A stretch of DNA of 64,000 bases from Candidatus Pyrohabitans jungbluthii (GTDB lineage: Archaea; Hydrothermarchaeota; Hydrothermarchaeia; Hydrothermarchaeales; BMS3B). Positions 34,877 to 44,033 of this stretch are shown here, piece by piece. The DNA is taken from positions 1 through 64,000 of the forward strand of contig MTMD02000014.1 of the NCBI GenBank assembly GCA_002010065.2. Reading direction: 5' to 3'. Position 1 is the stretch's first letter, and each line of letters opens with the position of its first letter. Under the pieces are notes generated by a model. That model was not told the origin of the DNA and did no database searches. It saw nothing but the letters and a program-made list of their open reading frames with translations. Position numbers and translations under genes: made by a program.

Positions 34877-35170
34877 ATGTTGGGCAACACCGAAATCCTG
34901 GTAATACTAATTTTTGCCCTTTTGCTCTTCGGTCCGCAGAAGCTGCCAGAGCTGGCGCGTTCCCTGGGCAAGGCGGTGGCGGAGTACAAACGCGCAGCCC
35001 GCGAGATTGAAGAGGAGGTTAACCGCGAACTTGCAGGCGTGGAGAAGGAAATTAAAGAGGCAAAGGATGACATCAACCAGCTTAGGGCGATTGCTAAGGA
35101 TATGAACATTGACCCCATGGATAAAAGCAAAGAGGAGTTGCTAAAAGAGATAAAAAAGCGCACCTCGTAG
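34877..35170 (+). CDS. tatA: Tat translocase TatA/B-type protein 2
   Basis: 97 residues with the same plan (ILVILIFALLLFGPQKLPEL, ARSLGKAVAEYKRAAREIEE) but a longer helical tail ending in KEELLKEIKKRTS, closer to TatB in length. It may divide labour with the upstream copy as TatA and TatB do. It is convergent with fdhD, stop to stop. Confidence 0.9.
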   Translation: MLGNTEILVILIFALLLFGPQKLPELARSLGKAVAEYKRAAREIEEEVNRELAGVEKEIKEAKDDINQLRAIAKDMNIDPMDKSKEELLKEIKKRTS

Positions 35171-35911
35171 CTACCGCACTACCCGCCACGCATGGGTGTA
35201 GATGTTCATCCTCTTTCCACGCACAAAGCCTATGAGGGTTAAGCCGGTGCGCTCCGCCGCTAGGATGCCCGAGAATATTGGCGCTGTACGCGAGGCTATC
35301 AACGGCACGCCAACGCGTGCAGCCTTAATCACCATATCGCCGGGCATTCTTCCAGAGGTCAGGATGTAGCTGTGCTCGAAGTCTATACCGCGCTCTGCGG
35401 CTAAGCCTATTATCTTATCTATCGCCACGTGCCTGCTCACGTCCTCGACGAGGAGAAACGCATCGCCGCTCACCAGCGCTGCGCTGTGCACCCCGCCTGT
35501 GCGTCGCCACACTTCGCTCTGCTCCTGCATCCTGCGCATGTTCTCAAAAATCTCACCCGCGCTGAACTTTGCCTCTGAGGCGACCTTTATCCCCTCCTCC
35601 TTAATTCTGCTGCGCCAGCCGGTTAAGCACTCGCTGGAGATGTAGCGCTCATAAGCCTCGAGGAAGCTTTCATCCGCGAGTACGCGAATCTCGGCATAGT
35701 CAACCTCTATGCTTCTTATCGCTGAGACGCTCTTAACAAACCCCTCGCCCAGACAGTAGCCTAGGGCGAACTCATGCTCGTGCCCTGGCGATAGCTTTAC
35801 ACTGGCTATAACCTTGCCGTTAATCACCAGGCGAAGGTCACGCTCCAGCGCAACCTCATCCCATGCCTCTTCGCCGTCCTTCAGCGCCCTGACTTTGATT
35901 GATTTTTCCAT
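35171..35911 (-). CDS. fdhD: FdhD sulfurtransferase for formate dehydrogenase
   Basis: 246 residues. FdhD passes sulfur to the molybdenum cofactor and is needed for FDH activity. The family features are GHEHEFALGYCLGEGFV, SSECLTGW (its Cys stands where FdhD usually has a CxxC-type loop), RTGGVHSAAL, EDVSRHVAIDKIIG and ILTSGRMPGDMVIKA. It lies 40 bases downstream of the nrfD-like gene on the same strand, which supports the formate-dehydrogenase reading of that operon. Confidence 0.94.
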   Translation of the reverse strand: MEKSIKVRALKDGEEAWDEVALERDLRLVINGKVIASVKLSPGHEHEFALGYCLGEGFVKSVSAIRSIEVDYAEIRVLADESFLEAYERYISSECLTGWRSRIKEEGIKVASEAKFSAGEIFENMRRMQEQSEVWRRTGGVHSAALVSGDAFLLVEDVSRHVAIDKIIGLAAERGIDFEHSYILTSGRMPGDMVIKAARVGVPLIASRTAPIFSGILAAERTGLTLIGFVRGKRMNIYTHAWRVVR

Positions 35912-35951
35912 GCTTTATAATTAAGAGCACCGCAGGATTTATTTTTACTGC

Positions 35952-36839
35952 TCAGATGAGAGGCACGACAAACGCTTTTATGGCGCCGTGAACAAAGAGG
36001 AACCTGAGTGTAAGCCCACCCAGCAGCACCAGAGCAAAGAACGCCGGTAAGGCTGCGGCTTTTCTGGTTATCAGCACATAGCCCAATCCCAGTATGGGGA
36101 TGATAATCCCAAGAAACATGAGCACTAGCCAGAACGCTATTGAGTAGGCGCCGGAGAGTATAGCCGATGCAGACTTCACAGCGATGTCGCCCTGCTCCCC
36201 TATTATGAAGAAGTACAGGGGTACCTCTATAGCCTCGATGAGCAGCAGCACGAGTAGGGCGGCGAGGAAGCCTCTGAGCTTACTGTATTCCTTAACAGAG
36301 GCGAGCAGCAGTGTGGCGGCTATGCCTGTGGTTAGAGCAGATGTAAGGAAGAGTAAAGGAAGTTCGCCGCTATTCCACAGGGGCACGAACCTAGCGCCCT
36401 TAAGGAGGAGCCCGGTGTAAAGCGCCGTGGCGATGCCAAGGGGCAGCGCTAGCAGCGCAAGCGTCCTTGAGTACCTCTTATCCGTAGCAAGGGAATAGGC
36501 AAAGGCGATGGCGACAAGAAGCGTGACCAACAGAATCCACGCCCCCCTCGCCATCCAGGAGGTGGTAATATTGGTGAAGGTCAGGGGCACAAGCATAGCG
36601 CGCAGCATCGCCTTTATTCCAGCGAGGTCGAGTAGGAGAAGCACAGAGCCGACGATGAGCAGCGGTGGAGCGAGATATGCACCTGCCCTGGCAATCTTAG
36701 TCTCTTTGCCCAATAGCAAGGTAACAGCCGCTGTGATAAGTGCTCCCGAGCCGACGCCGCCAAGGAAGATGTACAGCGCTATCTCCCAGCCCCAGCGCTG
36801 GTACCCGGGGAACACCATCACATAGTACGGGAACTCCAT
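35952..36839 (-). CDS. NrfD/PsrC-family membrane quinone-interacting subunit
   Basis: 295 residues, about nine hydrophobic helices. The start (WGWEIALYIFLGGVGSGALI) is the NrfD signature. Members pass electrons between a membrane quinone and the attached four-cluster ferredoxin; they carry no heme. Its presence instead of a cytochrome b subunit distinguishes this complex from bacterial FDH-N. It is third in the operon behind the catalytic and Fe-S subunits. Confidence 0.92.
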   Translation of the reverse strand: MEFPYYVMVFPGYQRWGWEIALYIFLGGVGSGALITAAVTLLLGKETKIARAGAYLAPPLLIVGSVLLLLDLAGIKAMLRAMLVPLTFTNITTSWMARGAWILLVTLLVAIAFAYSLATDKRYSRTLALLALPLGIATALYTGLLLKGARFVPLWNSGELPLLFLTSALTTGIAATLLLASVKEYSKLRGFLAALLVLLLIEAIEVPLYFFIIGEQGDIAVKSASAILSGAYSIAFWLVLMFLGIIIPILGLGYVLITRKAAALPAFFALVLLGGLTLRFLFVHGAIKAFVVPLI

Positions 36840-36854
36840 GCTTCACGCCTCAAG

Positions 36855-37412
36855 CTAGAAGGTCAGGAAGGTCTTCTCCACACCTCTGCTCATCCTGTAC
36901 CCAACTCTCTCTCGAAGCTTGGCAGAGATTTCGTCGGCATCGCCCGCTAACAGGTGCCCTGTGGCGCACACCATGGCACACCTTGGCTTGGGCTCGCGCT
37001 GAATCAGCCTGCCCTGCTCATCCTTCTGCTCATATGGCTCAACGCAGAAGGTGCACTTGTCCATCTTGCCCCTGTTTCCAAAGGTGCCCTTCTCGAACTG
37101 AGGTGCGCCGAAGGGGCACGCCATTAAGCAGTAGCCGCACCCTATGCAGGTGTCCTTGTTTACCAGCACTATGCCATCTTCCTTGCGCTTGTATATCGCC
37201 TTGGTGGGGCATACGTACATGCACGGGGGCTCATTACAGTGCAGACAGGGCATGGGCATGTTTGTCTCCGTGGGCTCGCCCTCGTCGAAGGTTATAACCC
37301 TGATCCTGTGCACGCCCTCGGGAGTGCGGTTGTGCGTCTTGCACACCGCCATGCAACCGCCGCATCTGAGGCAGCGGTTCACATACATATCAAGCAGGAA
37401 CTTCTTGGGCAT
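36855..37412 (-). CDS. Four-cluster ferredoxin subunit (FdhB/NrfC-like)
   Basis: 185 residues with four [4Fe-4S] Cys sets: CLRCGGCMAVCKTHN, CLHCNEPPCMYVCPTKAI, CIGCGYCLMACPFGAP and the later CTFC...CAMVC. It carries electrons between the molybdoenzyme and the membrane subunit. It lacks its own Tat signal, so it would be exported with the catalytic subunit as a folded complex. It is 15 bases after that gene. Confidence 0.94.
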   Translation of the reverse strand: MPKKFLLDMYVNRCLRCGGCMAVCKTHNRTPEGVHRIRVITFDEGEPTETNMPMPCLHCNEPPCMYVCPTKAIYKRKEDGIVLVNKDTCIGCGYCLMACPFGAPQFEKGTFGNRGKMDKCTFCVEPYEQKDEQGRLIQREPKPRCAMVCATGHLLAGDADEISAKLRERVGYRMSRGVEKTFLTF

Positions 37413-37427
37413 CTTTCTACCTCCTCA

Positions 37428-40217
37428 CTATGCCTTCGCAAGCCTTTCAATCGCCTCAGGGATAACTCCCGCTTTGGTGACTTCGCACAGCCCTGACTTT
37501 GTGGTCTGCATCTGTGTCTCTGGTGCCCAGCCGGGTGGTGAGATCGTGTTGGCGCACTCACCTATGACGATAGGCTTTGTACCCTCCGGGAAGCGTTGCG
37601 TATACTCTACAGTCTCAAACATACCCGCCCAGTGGAAGGGCAGGAACACTACGCCGGGAGGTACGCGTCGCGTAACCTTCGCCTTGACCTGAATGCGCGA
37701 GCGGTAGTGCCCAAGCTCATAGCCGCGGTAGGTGTGCACCCACACCACGTCGCCATCCTTTATTCCGCGGTCGTTGGCATCCTTGGGGTTTATCTCCACG
37801 TACATATCAGGCTGAAGCTCAACCAGTATCGGGTTGGCGCGTGTCATCGCTCCGCCACCCTGGTGCTCCACCTGCCTGCCAGAGGTGAACACCAGTGGAT
37901 ACGCTTTGTGAATCTCCTTCTCGAAGATGTCCTGCTCCTGTATGCTCCTTCCCTTCGTCTCTATCCTGAAGTGGGTTTCCCCGTAAACCTTGTCCTCGAA
38001 GGTCGGGTACTTCCTGGCAAGCTCTGGGCGAGGTGTCCAAACTGGCTCGCGGTGCACCGGCACAGGGTCTGGGAGATTCCACGCCCAGAATCGCGCTCTG
38101 CCCCTGCCGTAGGGCACTTTGTTTGCGGCGATTAGCTTCTTGTAGTCGGTGGTGAGGTCGAGCTTCCATCCCGGGCCAGGGGTGCCGTCCGGGTTGAGCT
38201 CAGCATGACCGTTGATGCCAGAGAGAAGTGTCTTTCCGTCTGGCGCTTTTGTTCCCCACTTTGCGCGGAAGTCGTGCCCACCCTCTGCGACGGGTATCTC
38301 GTTGCGGTAGAGTATAGGCGTACCCGGGTGCTCGTCGTTCCAGCATGGCCAGGGCAGACCCCAGTACTCGCCGTCGCATGGACCGCCTTCAGCGCGCAGC
38401 GTCTCAATATTAAACACGTAGTCGTACTCCTGCTGCCTCTTCAGCCGCCAGGTGGACTGCCTCATGGCTATCACACGAGCACCAACGCGGATCTCCTTGT
38501 CGTAGATATCCTCAGGAAGCTTCTTGAAGTTCTTTGTAAACTCCTCCCCGAAGCCCAGCTTATGCGCAAGGGCGATGAGAATTTCCACATCTGGCTTTGA
38601 GTCGTAAAGCGGGTCAATCACCTTGTTGCGCCACTGCACCTGCCTGGAGGAGTTGGTTACAGTACCGGGGTACTCCCAGTTGGTGCAGGCTGGGAGAAGT
38701 ATTATGCCGTCGTCGCGCTCAGGAAGCGCGGCTGCGCTTTCAACGTAGGGGTCGACGATTACCAGCATCTCCAGCTTCTCCAGTGCCTTTTTCACCAAGT
38801 ACGTACCCGCCTGCGAGGGCGTGCTGTGCCCCCAGAATATGGCCATCTTTATTGGCGTGGGCTGTCCTATCTTATCGCCCGTCTCTTCAGCAAGCACAAG
38901 GTCGCGCCAGCGCGACATCGTCGCACCCTTGGCCTGCATTAACTCCTTGCTGGCAAACCTGCCCTGAAGCCACTCATAGTCCACTCCCCACACTTTTGCC
39001 CAGTGCTTCCACGCACCCTCGCTCAGGCCATAGTAGCTCGGAAGCGTGTTTGAGAGCACGCCCAAGTCGGTTGCGCCCTGCACATTGTCGTGTCCCCTGA
39101 AGGCGTTTACACCGCCTCCGCTCTTGGCGGCGTTACCTAGGAGAAGCTGAAGTATCGCGAAGGCGCGGATGTTGTGGGTTCCAACCTCGTGCTGCGTCGC
39201 CCCCATGGCATACTGGAGCGTTCCCGGCCTATTCTCGGCAAGGAGTTTTGCCGCCAGTTTTATCTTCTCAGCGGGTACGCCTGTGATTTCCTCAGCCACC
39301 TCGGGTGGGTATTGGAGTATAACCTCCTTCACATACTCGTAGCCGTGGGTGCGCAGCCGTATAAACTCCTCGTCAACCCAGCCGTTGGTTATCAGCTCAT
39401 AGCAGATGCCCCACACGAGGGGTATGTCAGTGCCCGGCCTGAACTGCAGATGCAGGTCGCTCTGCGCCGCGGTACGCGAGAAGCGCGGGTCGGCGCAGAT
39501 CAGCACTGCTCCGCGCTGCTTCGCCTTGTATATGTGGTAGAAGGACACGGGGTGCGCCTCCGCCGGGTTTGAAAAGAAGATTATACTCTTCGCGTGCCTC
39601 ATGTCATTGAAGTTGTTGGTCTGCGCCCCATAGCCCCAGGTGTTTCCCAGCCCCGCGACGGTCGTGGAGTGACAAATCCTCGCCTGGTGGTCTATGTTGT
39701 TTGAGCCCCAGAAGGCCATGAATTTGCGTTGCAAGTAGGCAGCTTCGTTGGAGACATGAGCCGAGCCCGCAAAGAAGATAGCGTCGGGGCCATACTTCTC
39801 CCGAATCTCCAGCATCTTGTTTGCTATCTCAGTAAGCGCCTCCTCCCAGGAAATCTTCCTCCATTTCCCGCCTTCCTTTTTCATCGGGTACTTCAAACGT
39901 CGATCGTTGTTTATGCTCGCGGGGATGCTCGCTCCCTTTGAGCACAGCCTTCCCCGGTTTATCGGGTGGTTCTCCCAGGGTTCAATATCCACAAGCTGAC
40001 CGTTCGCAACCTTCGCCAGAATTCCACAGCCCACAGAACAGTGGATGCAAATTGTTTTAATCAGTTCAACCTTCTCTCCACCCTCCTGCGCTGCCACAGG
40101 CTCAAAAAGCTCTACACCGCTGTATTTGAAGTATTTACCCAGCGTCGCCGCCCCTCCCGCCGCAGCAGCAAGTTTCAAAAAAGAACGTCTTTTCATTTTC
40201 ATAGCAGACAATGCCAT
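37428..40217 (-). CDS. Tat-exported formate-dehydrogenase-type molybdopterin oxidoreductase, catalytic subunit
   Basis: 929 residues. A Tat signal (KRRSFLKLAAAAGG, 9-22) precedes the [4Fe-4S] site C57-x2-C60-SVG-C64...C92. The active-site block HQARICHSTTVAGLGNTWG has Cys182-His183 where FDH-N has selenocysteine-His, and is followed by TNNFNDMRHAKSIIFFSNPAEAHPVSF, all FDH-N-like. So a Cys-type, Mo- or W-dependent formate dehydrogenase facing outside is the best call; a related CISM substrate is possible. The start is backed by GAGGAGG. FdhD, TorD and Tat genes beside it support the need for cofactor loading and folded export. Confidence 0.9.
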   Translation of the reverse strand: MALSAMKMKRRSFLKLAAAAGGAATLGKYFKYSGVELFEPVAAQEGGEKVELIKTICIHCSVGCGILAKVANGQLVDIEPWENHPINRGRLCSKGASIPASINNDRRLKYPMKKEGGKWRKISWEEALTEIANKMLEIREKYGPDAIFFAGSAHVSNEAAYLQRKFMAFWGSNNIDHQARICHSTTVAGLGNTWGYGAQTNNFNDMRHAKSIIFFSNPAEAHPVSFYHIYKAKQRGAVLICADPRFSRTAAQSDLHLQFRPGTDIPLVWGICYELITNGWVDEEFIRLRTHGYEYVKEVILQYPPEVAEEITGVPAEKIKLAAKLLAENRPGTLQYAMGATQHEVGTHNIRAFAILQLLLGNAAKSGGGVNAFRGHDNVQGATDLGVLSNTLPSYYGLSEGAWKHWAKVWGVDYEWLQGRFASKELMQAKGATMSRWRDLVLAEETGDKIGQPTPIKMAIFWGHSTPSQAGTYLVKKALEKLEMLVIVDPYVESAAALPERDDGIILLPACTNWEYPGTVTNSSRQVQWRNKVIDPLYDSKPDVEILIALAHKLGFGEEFTKNFKKLPEDIYDKEIRVGARVIAMRQSTWRLKRQQEYDYVFNIETLRAEGGPCDGEYWGLPWPCWNDEHPGTPILYRNEIPVAEGGHDFRAKWGTKAPDGKTLLSGINGHAELNPDGTPGPGWKLDLTTDYKKLIAANKVPYGRGRARFWAWNLPDPVPVHREPVWTPRPELARKYPTFEDKVYGETHFRIETKGRSIQEQDIFEKEIHKAYPLVFTSGRQVEHQGGGAMTRANPILVELQPDMYVEINPKDANDRGIKDGDVVWVHTYRGYELGHYRSRIQVKAKVTRRVPPGVVFLPFHWAGMFETVEYTQRFPEGTKPIVIGECANTISPPGWAPETQMQTTKSGLCEVTKAGVIPEAIERLAKA

Positions 40218-40388
40218 AGCCCATCCTCCTCTATTTCTCCCGTAGTATTAACTTGCCGTTATTTTCTATAAAAAATTTTCTGTTTTATTTAAAAATCTCC
40301 TCACCCATATATTAAAATTTTAGAAATAGTCCCAACCGATTTCAGGAAAACCAAAATTTTATTTAATGTGAAATTTAATTACCACTAA

Positions 40389-42392
40389 ATGATGCGGGGA
40401 ATTTTCCTGTGCACCTGCGGGAGGCAGAACAAATTAAATTTTAAAAAACTTAAGAATAGGCTTTCAAACCAGGGAAAAACCGAGATTTACGACTATTTTT
40501 GCTCGCCGAAGGGCATGGAGTACATCGCCCACCTTGCTGAGCGCTGGGGATTGAGCAGTATATACATGGCTGCGTGCAGCGATAAAGCAGAGAGCTTCGA
40601 AAAGCTGGGCGAGGAAATAGATGTGCCCATATATACCATAAATATCCGCGAAACCTGTGGGTGGGTTCATGACAGAGAGGAGGCCACAGAAAAAGCGGCG
40701 CTTCTTGTTAAAAGCGCGATCGCGAGCGTTGAAGTCCAGCACGACGCCGCCCCTGTGGTGGTTGGTGGTAGAGAAGATGTGATTCTTGCCGGTGACTTTG
40801 AGAAGGCAAGAGAATTCGCCAACCTTCTTCCTGAGGATGTTAAGGTAAGAATGATTGCGAGAAGTGCTTCTCCGGAAGGGGTAGTGCAAGAGTTTCTTGC
40901 CGGTGAGATAAAGAGCATTTCTGGCGAATTTGGTGATTTTAAGGTAGGCTACGAGGTAGCGCCTATAGATTCGCGCACTTGCATAGGGTGCGGTAAATGC
41001 GAAGCTTCCTGCCCTGAGGGTGCAATCTCCCTGCTCACCTACTCCATCTCAGACTCCTGTACCCGCTGCGGCAAGTGCATTAAAGTGTGCCCGGTTGGTG
41101 CAATAAGCTTCGAGAACAGGGAGGCAATCGCAGAGGCGGGGCAGGTGGTAATCTTTGGCAACTGGATGGGCCCAAACAGGCATGGAATATTTCAGGTGAA
41201 GGGCGAGGGAGATTATGCGGAGGTGCTCTCCAAGCTCATCCCCGGGTTTTACAAGAGGGCTAAACCAAGGTACATCGAGGCGCGCCTTGAGCACTGCGCC
41301 AGTGGAAAGAGCACAATAGTGGGCTGTCAGTTTTGTGAAGCTTCCTGCCCGGAGGGTGCGGTGATAAGAGAGGGGGAGAGAATAAGATTTTCTGAAGTCT
41401 CGTGCGTCGGCTGCGGCGCCTGTGTAGCTGCATGTCCCCTCTCTGTGCCCGAGCTGGTAACTCTCCCACAGGCAGCCATCGATTCCCAGCTAACCCAGCT
41501 TCTCAGCAGCGATAAGATGAGAAAGAAGGTCATAGCCTTCACTTGCGAAAACCAGTGGGAGAAGCTGCTCGCTATGGGGAAGAAAGGGTTAAGCTACCCT
41601 CCTGTGCTTCCGCTACTCGTGCCGTGCATCGGCGCTTTGTCTATACCCAACCTGCTCTTACCCTTCGCAATGGGCGCTGACGGGGTTATTCTTCTGGGCT
41701 GCGGGGAGTGTCGCCACTCTTCCAGCACTCCCGCCGTGGGGTTCGTAACCAAGCTGCTTGAAGGTTACGGGATGCAAAACGCCCTGCTTGAGATCAGAGG
41801 CAGAACCCCTGAGGAAACAGCAGAAGCTATAAAGAGCTTTTATGGCAACCTCTCACCCTCGCCATTCGCTTCTGCCGGGAAAATTGACGGCAATCAGGTG
41901 CAGCGTGTGCTAAAAATACTCAAAGCTTTTTCCTCCTTTGATTTGCCAGAAATAAGAATACTCGACGAAAGGCTGCCCTTCGGCTATGCTGAAATTGCCC
42001 GAGAGAAATGCACCTTCTGCAACGCCTGCATCTCCATGTGTCCTACTTCTGCTCTTACTAAAGCAGACTCCAAGCTCGAGTTTTCCCATTCGAAGTGCAT
42101 AAACTGCAGGCTTTGTGAAAGGGCATGTCCTGAAGGTGCGATAAGGGTGGAGAGTGTATTTGACCTGAGGGAATACGTGGGTGGGGAGAAGAAGATGCTT
42201 GTGGAGGAGGAGATGCTCCCCTGCGAGGGCTGCGGCAGACGCGTAATTCCCAGAGGCATGCTTAGGAAGTCTGCTGAAAAGCTGGTTGATGCCGGCATAC
42301 CTGGGGATTCTCTTCAGATAAGGCTTCTTGAGTACTGCGAGCGCTGCCGGGGGAAGAAGGTGTTAGAGCTTTTGATGGAGGGTAGAATTTGA
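40389..42392 (+). CDS. HdrA-N / polyferredoxin / MvhD fusion electron-transfer protein
   Basis: 667 residues. The first ~125 match the N-terminal domain of heterodisulfide reductase HdrA (IFLCTCGRQN; YFCSPKGMEY; NIRETCGWVHDREEATEKA), but the FAD-binding part of HdrA is missing. Two [4Fe-4S] sets follow (CIGCGKCEASCP, CTRCGKCIKVCP), then two more (CQFCEASCP, CVGCGACVAACP), an MvhD/FlpD domain (about 380-470: VIAFTCENQW, LLVPCIGALS, ILLGCGECRH), two further [4Fe-4S] sets (CTFCNACISMCP, CINCRLCERACP) and a C-terminal Cys pair region. It has no signal peptide, so it is cytoplasmic. It is divergent from the exported FDH and coupled to torD. Confidence 0.85.
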   Translation: MMRGIFLCTCGRQNKLNFKKLKNRLSNQGKTEIYDYFCSPKGMEYIAHLAERWGLSSIYMAACSDKAESFEKLGEEIDVPIYTINIRETCGWVHDREEATEKAALLVKSAIASVEVQHDAAPVVVGGREDVILAGDFEKAREFANLLPEDVKVRMIARSASPEGVVQEFLAGEIKSISGEFGDFKVGYEVAPIDSRTCIGCGKCEASCPEGAISLLTYSISDSCTRCGKCIKVCPVGAISFENREAIAEAGQVVIFGNWMGPNRHGIFQVKGEGDYAEVLSKLIPGFYKRAKPRYIEARLEHCASGKSTIVGCQFCEASCPEGAVIREGERIRFSEVSCVGCGACVAACPLSVPELVTLPQAAIDSQLTQLLSSDKMRKKVIAFTCENQWEKLLAMGKKGLSYPPVLPLLVPCIGALSIPNLLLPFAMGADGVILLGCGECRHSSSTPAVGFVTKLLEGYGMQNALLEIRGRTPEETAEAIKSFYGNLSPSPFASAGKIDGNQVQRVLKILKAFSSFDLPEIRILDERLPFGYAEIAREKCTFCNACISMCPTSALTKADSKLEFSHSKCINCRLCERACPEGAIRVESVFDLREYVGGEKKMLVEEEMLPCEGCGRRVIPRGMLRKSAEKLVDAGIPGDSLQIRLLEYCERCRGKKVLELLMEGRI

Positions 42393-43030
42393 GAGAAATC
42401 ATGGAGTCGAGAAGGGACTTTTACTACTTTCTTTCGTGGCTATACCTGGAAGGACCTCCTCAGGAGCTTGTGGAAGACCTGATTAATGGAAAGTTTCAGC
42501 TTGAGCACAGAAACAAGGATATGCAGGAGGGGATTAGGATTTTAGAGGAATGGGCCACGAGCGTGGAGGATGTAAGGGAGGGCTATCTTAACGCTCAAGA
42601 CGAGTTTGCAAGGCTCTTTATTGGACCAGGGAAGCCGCTGGTATCGCCGTATCAGTCGGTTTACGAGGAGGGCGCACCCTACGGCAAAGCCACGCTGAGG
42701 ATGAAGGAGATATACGAAGAAGCTGAGGTGAGCAAGGGTACTGGGGTAAAAGAGCCTGAGGACCACGTGGGCATGGAGCTGGCGTTTATGGGCCTCCTCT
42801 GCAATAGAATTTCCTCGCTTGTGGATAGAAGCGAGATTCTGAGGAATTTGCACACTCAAAAGCAGTTCCTCAATGAGCAACTGCTTAGATGGGTGCCGAA
42901 GTTCTGTGAAGACCTCCTCAAGAGCGAGAGGGCCTTCTTCTATCGCGGTGTGGCGATGCTCACCCTTGGCTTCCTCGAAGAGGAGAAGCGCAACATAGAA
43001 CAACTAATCGCGAGCTATGAGCTTGAGTAG
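42389..43030 (+). CDS. torD: TorD-family molybdoenzyme chaperone
   Basis: 213 residues, all helical. Features are DFYYFLSWLYLEGPP, ARLFIGPGKPLVSPYQSVYEEG (the TorD/DmsD motif) and PEDHVGMELAFMGLL. It binds the Tat signal of a molybdoenzyme and holds it until the cofactor is inserted. The TTG at 42389 overlaps the upstream stop by four bases and has GGAGGG six bases before it; an ATG at 42401 is the alternative but has a worse ribosome site. Its client should be the Tat-signal FDH subunit next door. Confidence 0.92.
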   Translation: MREIMESRRDFYYFLSWLYLEGPPQELVEDLINGKFQLEHRNKDMQEGIRILEEWATSVEDVREGYLNAQDEFARLFIGPGKPLVSPYQSVYEEGAPYGKATLRMKEIYEEAEVSKGTGVKEPEDHVGMELAFMGLLCNRISSLVDRSEILRNLHTQKQFLNEQLLRWVPKFCEDLLKSERAFFYRGVAMLTLGFLEEEKRNIEQLIASYELE

Positions 43031-43031
43031 G

Positions 43032-43445
43032 CTATTCCACAAGCTTCCTATCGGTGCGGTAAACCAGCGCACTGCAGCTCGCCACAAGCCTAGCGTCCTG
43101 GTTTCTCACCTTTATCTCGTAGAGCCCTGTTTTGCGCGTGGTGTTTATCTCCCTCGCCTCGGCGCGCAACACATCCCCCTGCTTGGCTGGCGAGGTGTAG
43201 GTTACATTCATGCTCAGCGCCACGCTTACTATGCCCCGAGAGTTGCTCGCCAGCTCGAAGGCGGCGTCGATGAGGGCGAAGATGGCGCCGCCATGAGCGT
43301 AGCCGAAGATGTTCTCGTGCTCCTCACTCACCTTCATCTCCACCAGAGCGTAGCCCTCTTTCAGCTCCAGCAACCTTATTCCCAGCTTCTTTGCAAAGGG
43401 CTCCGCCTCGAACCTCTCCTTAAGAATCTCAATGACGTTGCTCAA
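43032..43445 (-). CDS. Hotdog-fold thioesterase (PaaI family)
   Basis: 137 residues. The hotdog helix begins HGGAIFALIDAAFELASN, with the HGG and Asp of PaaI-type acyl-CoA thioesterases; ENIFGYAHGG and VTYTSPAKQGDVLRAEA agree. It likely hydrolyses aryl- or acyl-CoA. It is convergent with torD, one base apart. Confidence 0.9.
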   Translation of the reverse strand: MSNVIEILKERFEAEPFAKKLGIRLLELKEGYALVEMKVSEEHENIFGYAHGGAIFALIDAAFELASNSRGIVSVALSMNVTYTSPAKQGDVLRAEAREINTTRKTGLYEIKVRNQDARLVASCSALVYRTDRKLVE

Positions 43446-43466
43446 GGCTGAACACCTCTTATAAGA

Positions 43467-43566
43467 CTATACCCTCTCTATTTTTATGTTTAAGCCAGAA
43501 AAATCCGAATCTTCTCCTGAGAGTAGAGTTGCATCCATGCTTCTCCCACATCCTCTCTTAGCAGGG
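43467..43566 (-). pseudogene. C-terminal scrap of a VapC-like PIN toxin
   Basis: Minus-strand reading gives AKRGCGRSMDATLLSGEDSD followed by FSGLNIKIERV and a stop, the usual end of a small archaeal PIN protein (MDATLLTGD-x-DF). Nothing upstream continues the domain. It marks the left border of the accessory block 43.5-52 kb. Confidence 0.4.
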
Positions 43567-43697
43567 TAACCTGTACCTTACCGGTAATGCTGACAACTGT
43601 TCAAAGAATTAAAGAAGTAATAAATATTATCAAAAGAACTTAAAATTTATTAAGGGATTGCTGACTACTGATGCCCAATATTTGGAGAAGTGGAAAA

Positions 43698-44033
43698 ATG
43701 GCGGACAGACTAAAAGCCTACAGACAGAAAGAGGGGCACGAAAAAATAAGAGAAATTGGACATATCGACCTCTCCGATGCGGTATTAGCCGTAAGACAGT
43801 TGAAAATCTCCCCGGCAAATGTGGAAATTCCAGAGATGGTGGGAGTCCAGAGGGATAGAAGCTTTATTGAGTTCACAAAACTTGCGGATGGTGAGTATCA
43901 GGTAAGATACGAAAACCCCGGTGAAAAAGTATACCTGATAGGCAGTTTGCCGGAGCAAAAAGCCATTGATTGCCTCACAGATTTCTTCAAAGGCGAGCGG
44001 CCAAGGTGGTGTGATGAGCTCGAGGAATATTAA
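43698..44033 (+). CDS. Small cytoplasmic protein of unknown function
   Basis: 111 residues from MADRLKAYRQ; GGAGAAGTGG precedes this ATG, while an ATG nine codons earlier lacks such a site. A basic N-terminal helix precedes a beta-rich part (SFIEFTKLADGEYQVRYEN; KVYLIGSLPEQKAIDCL). No known family. It overlaps the start of the cohesin-like gene by 20 bases, so the two are coupled. Confidence 0.55.
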   Translation: MADRLKAYRQKEGHEKIREIGHIDLSDAVLAVRQLKISPANVEIPEMVGVQRDRSFIEFTKLADGEYQVRYENPGEKVYLIGSLPEQKAIDCLTDFFKGERPRWCDELEEY

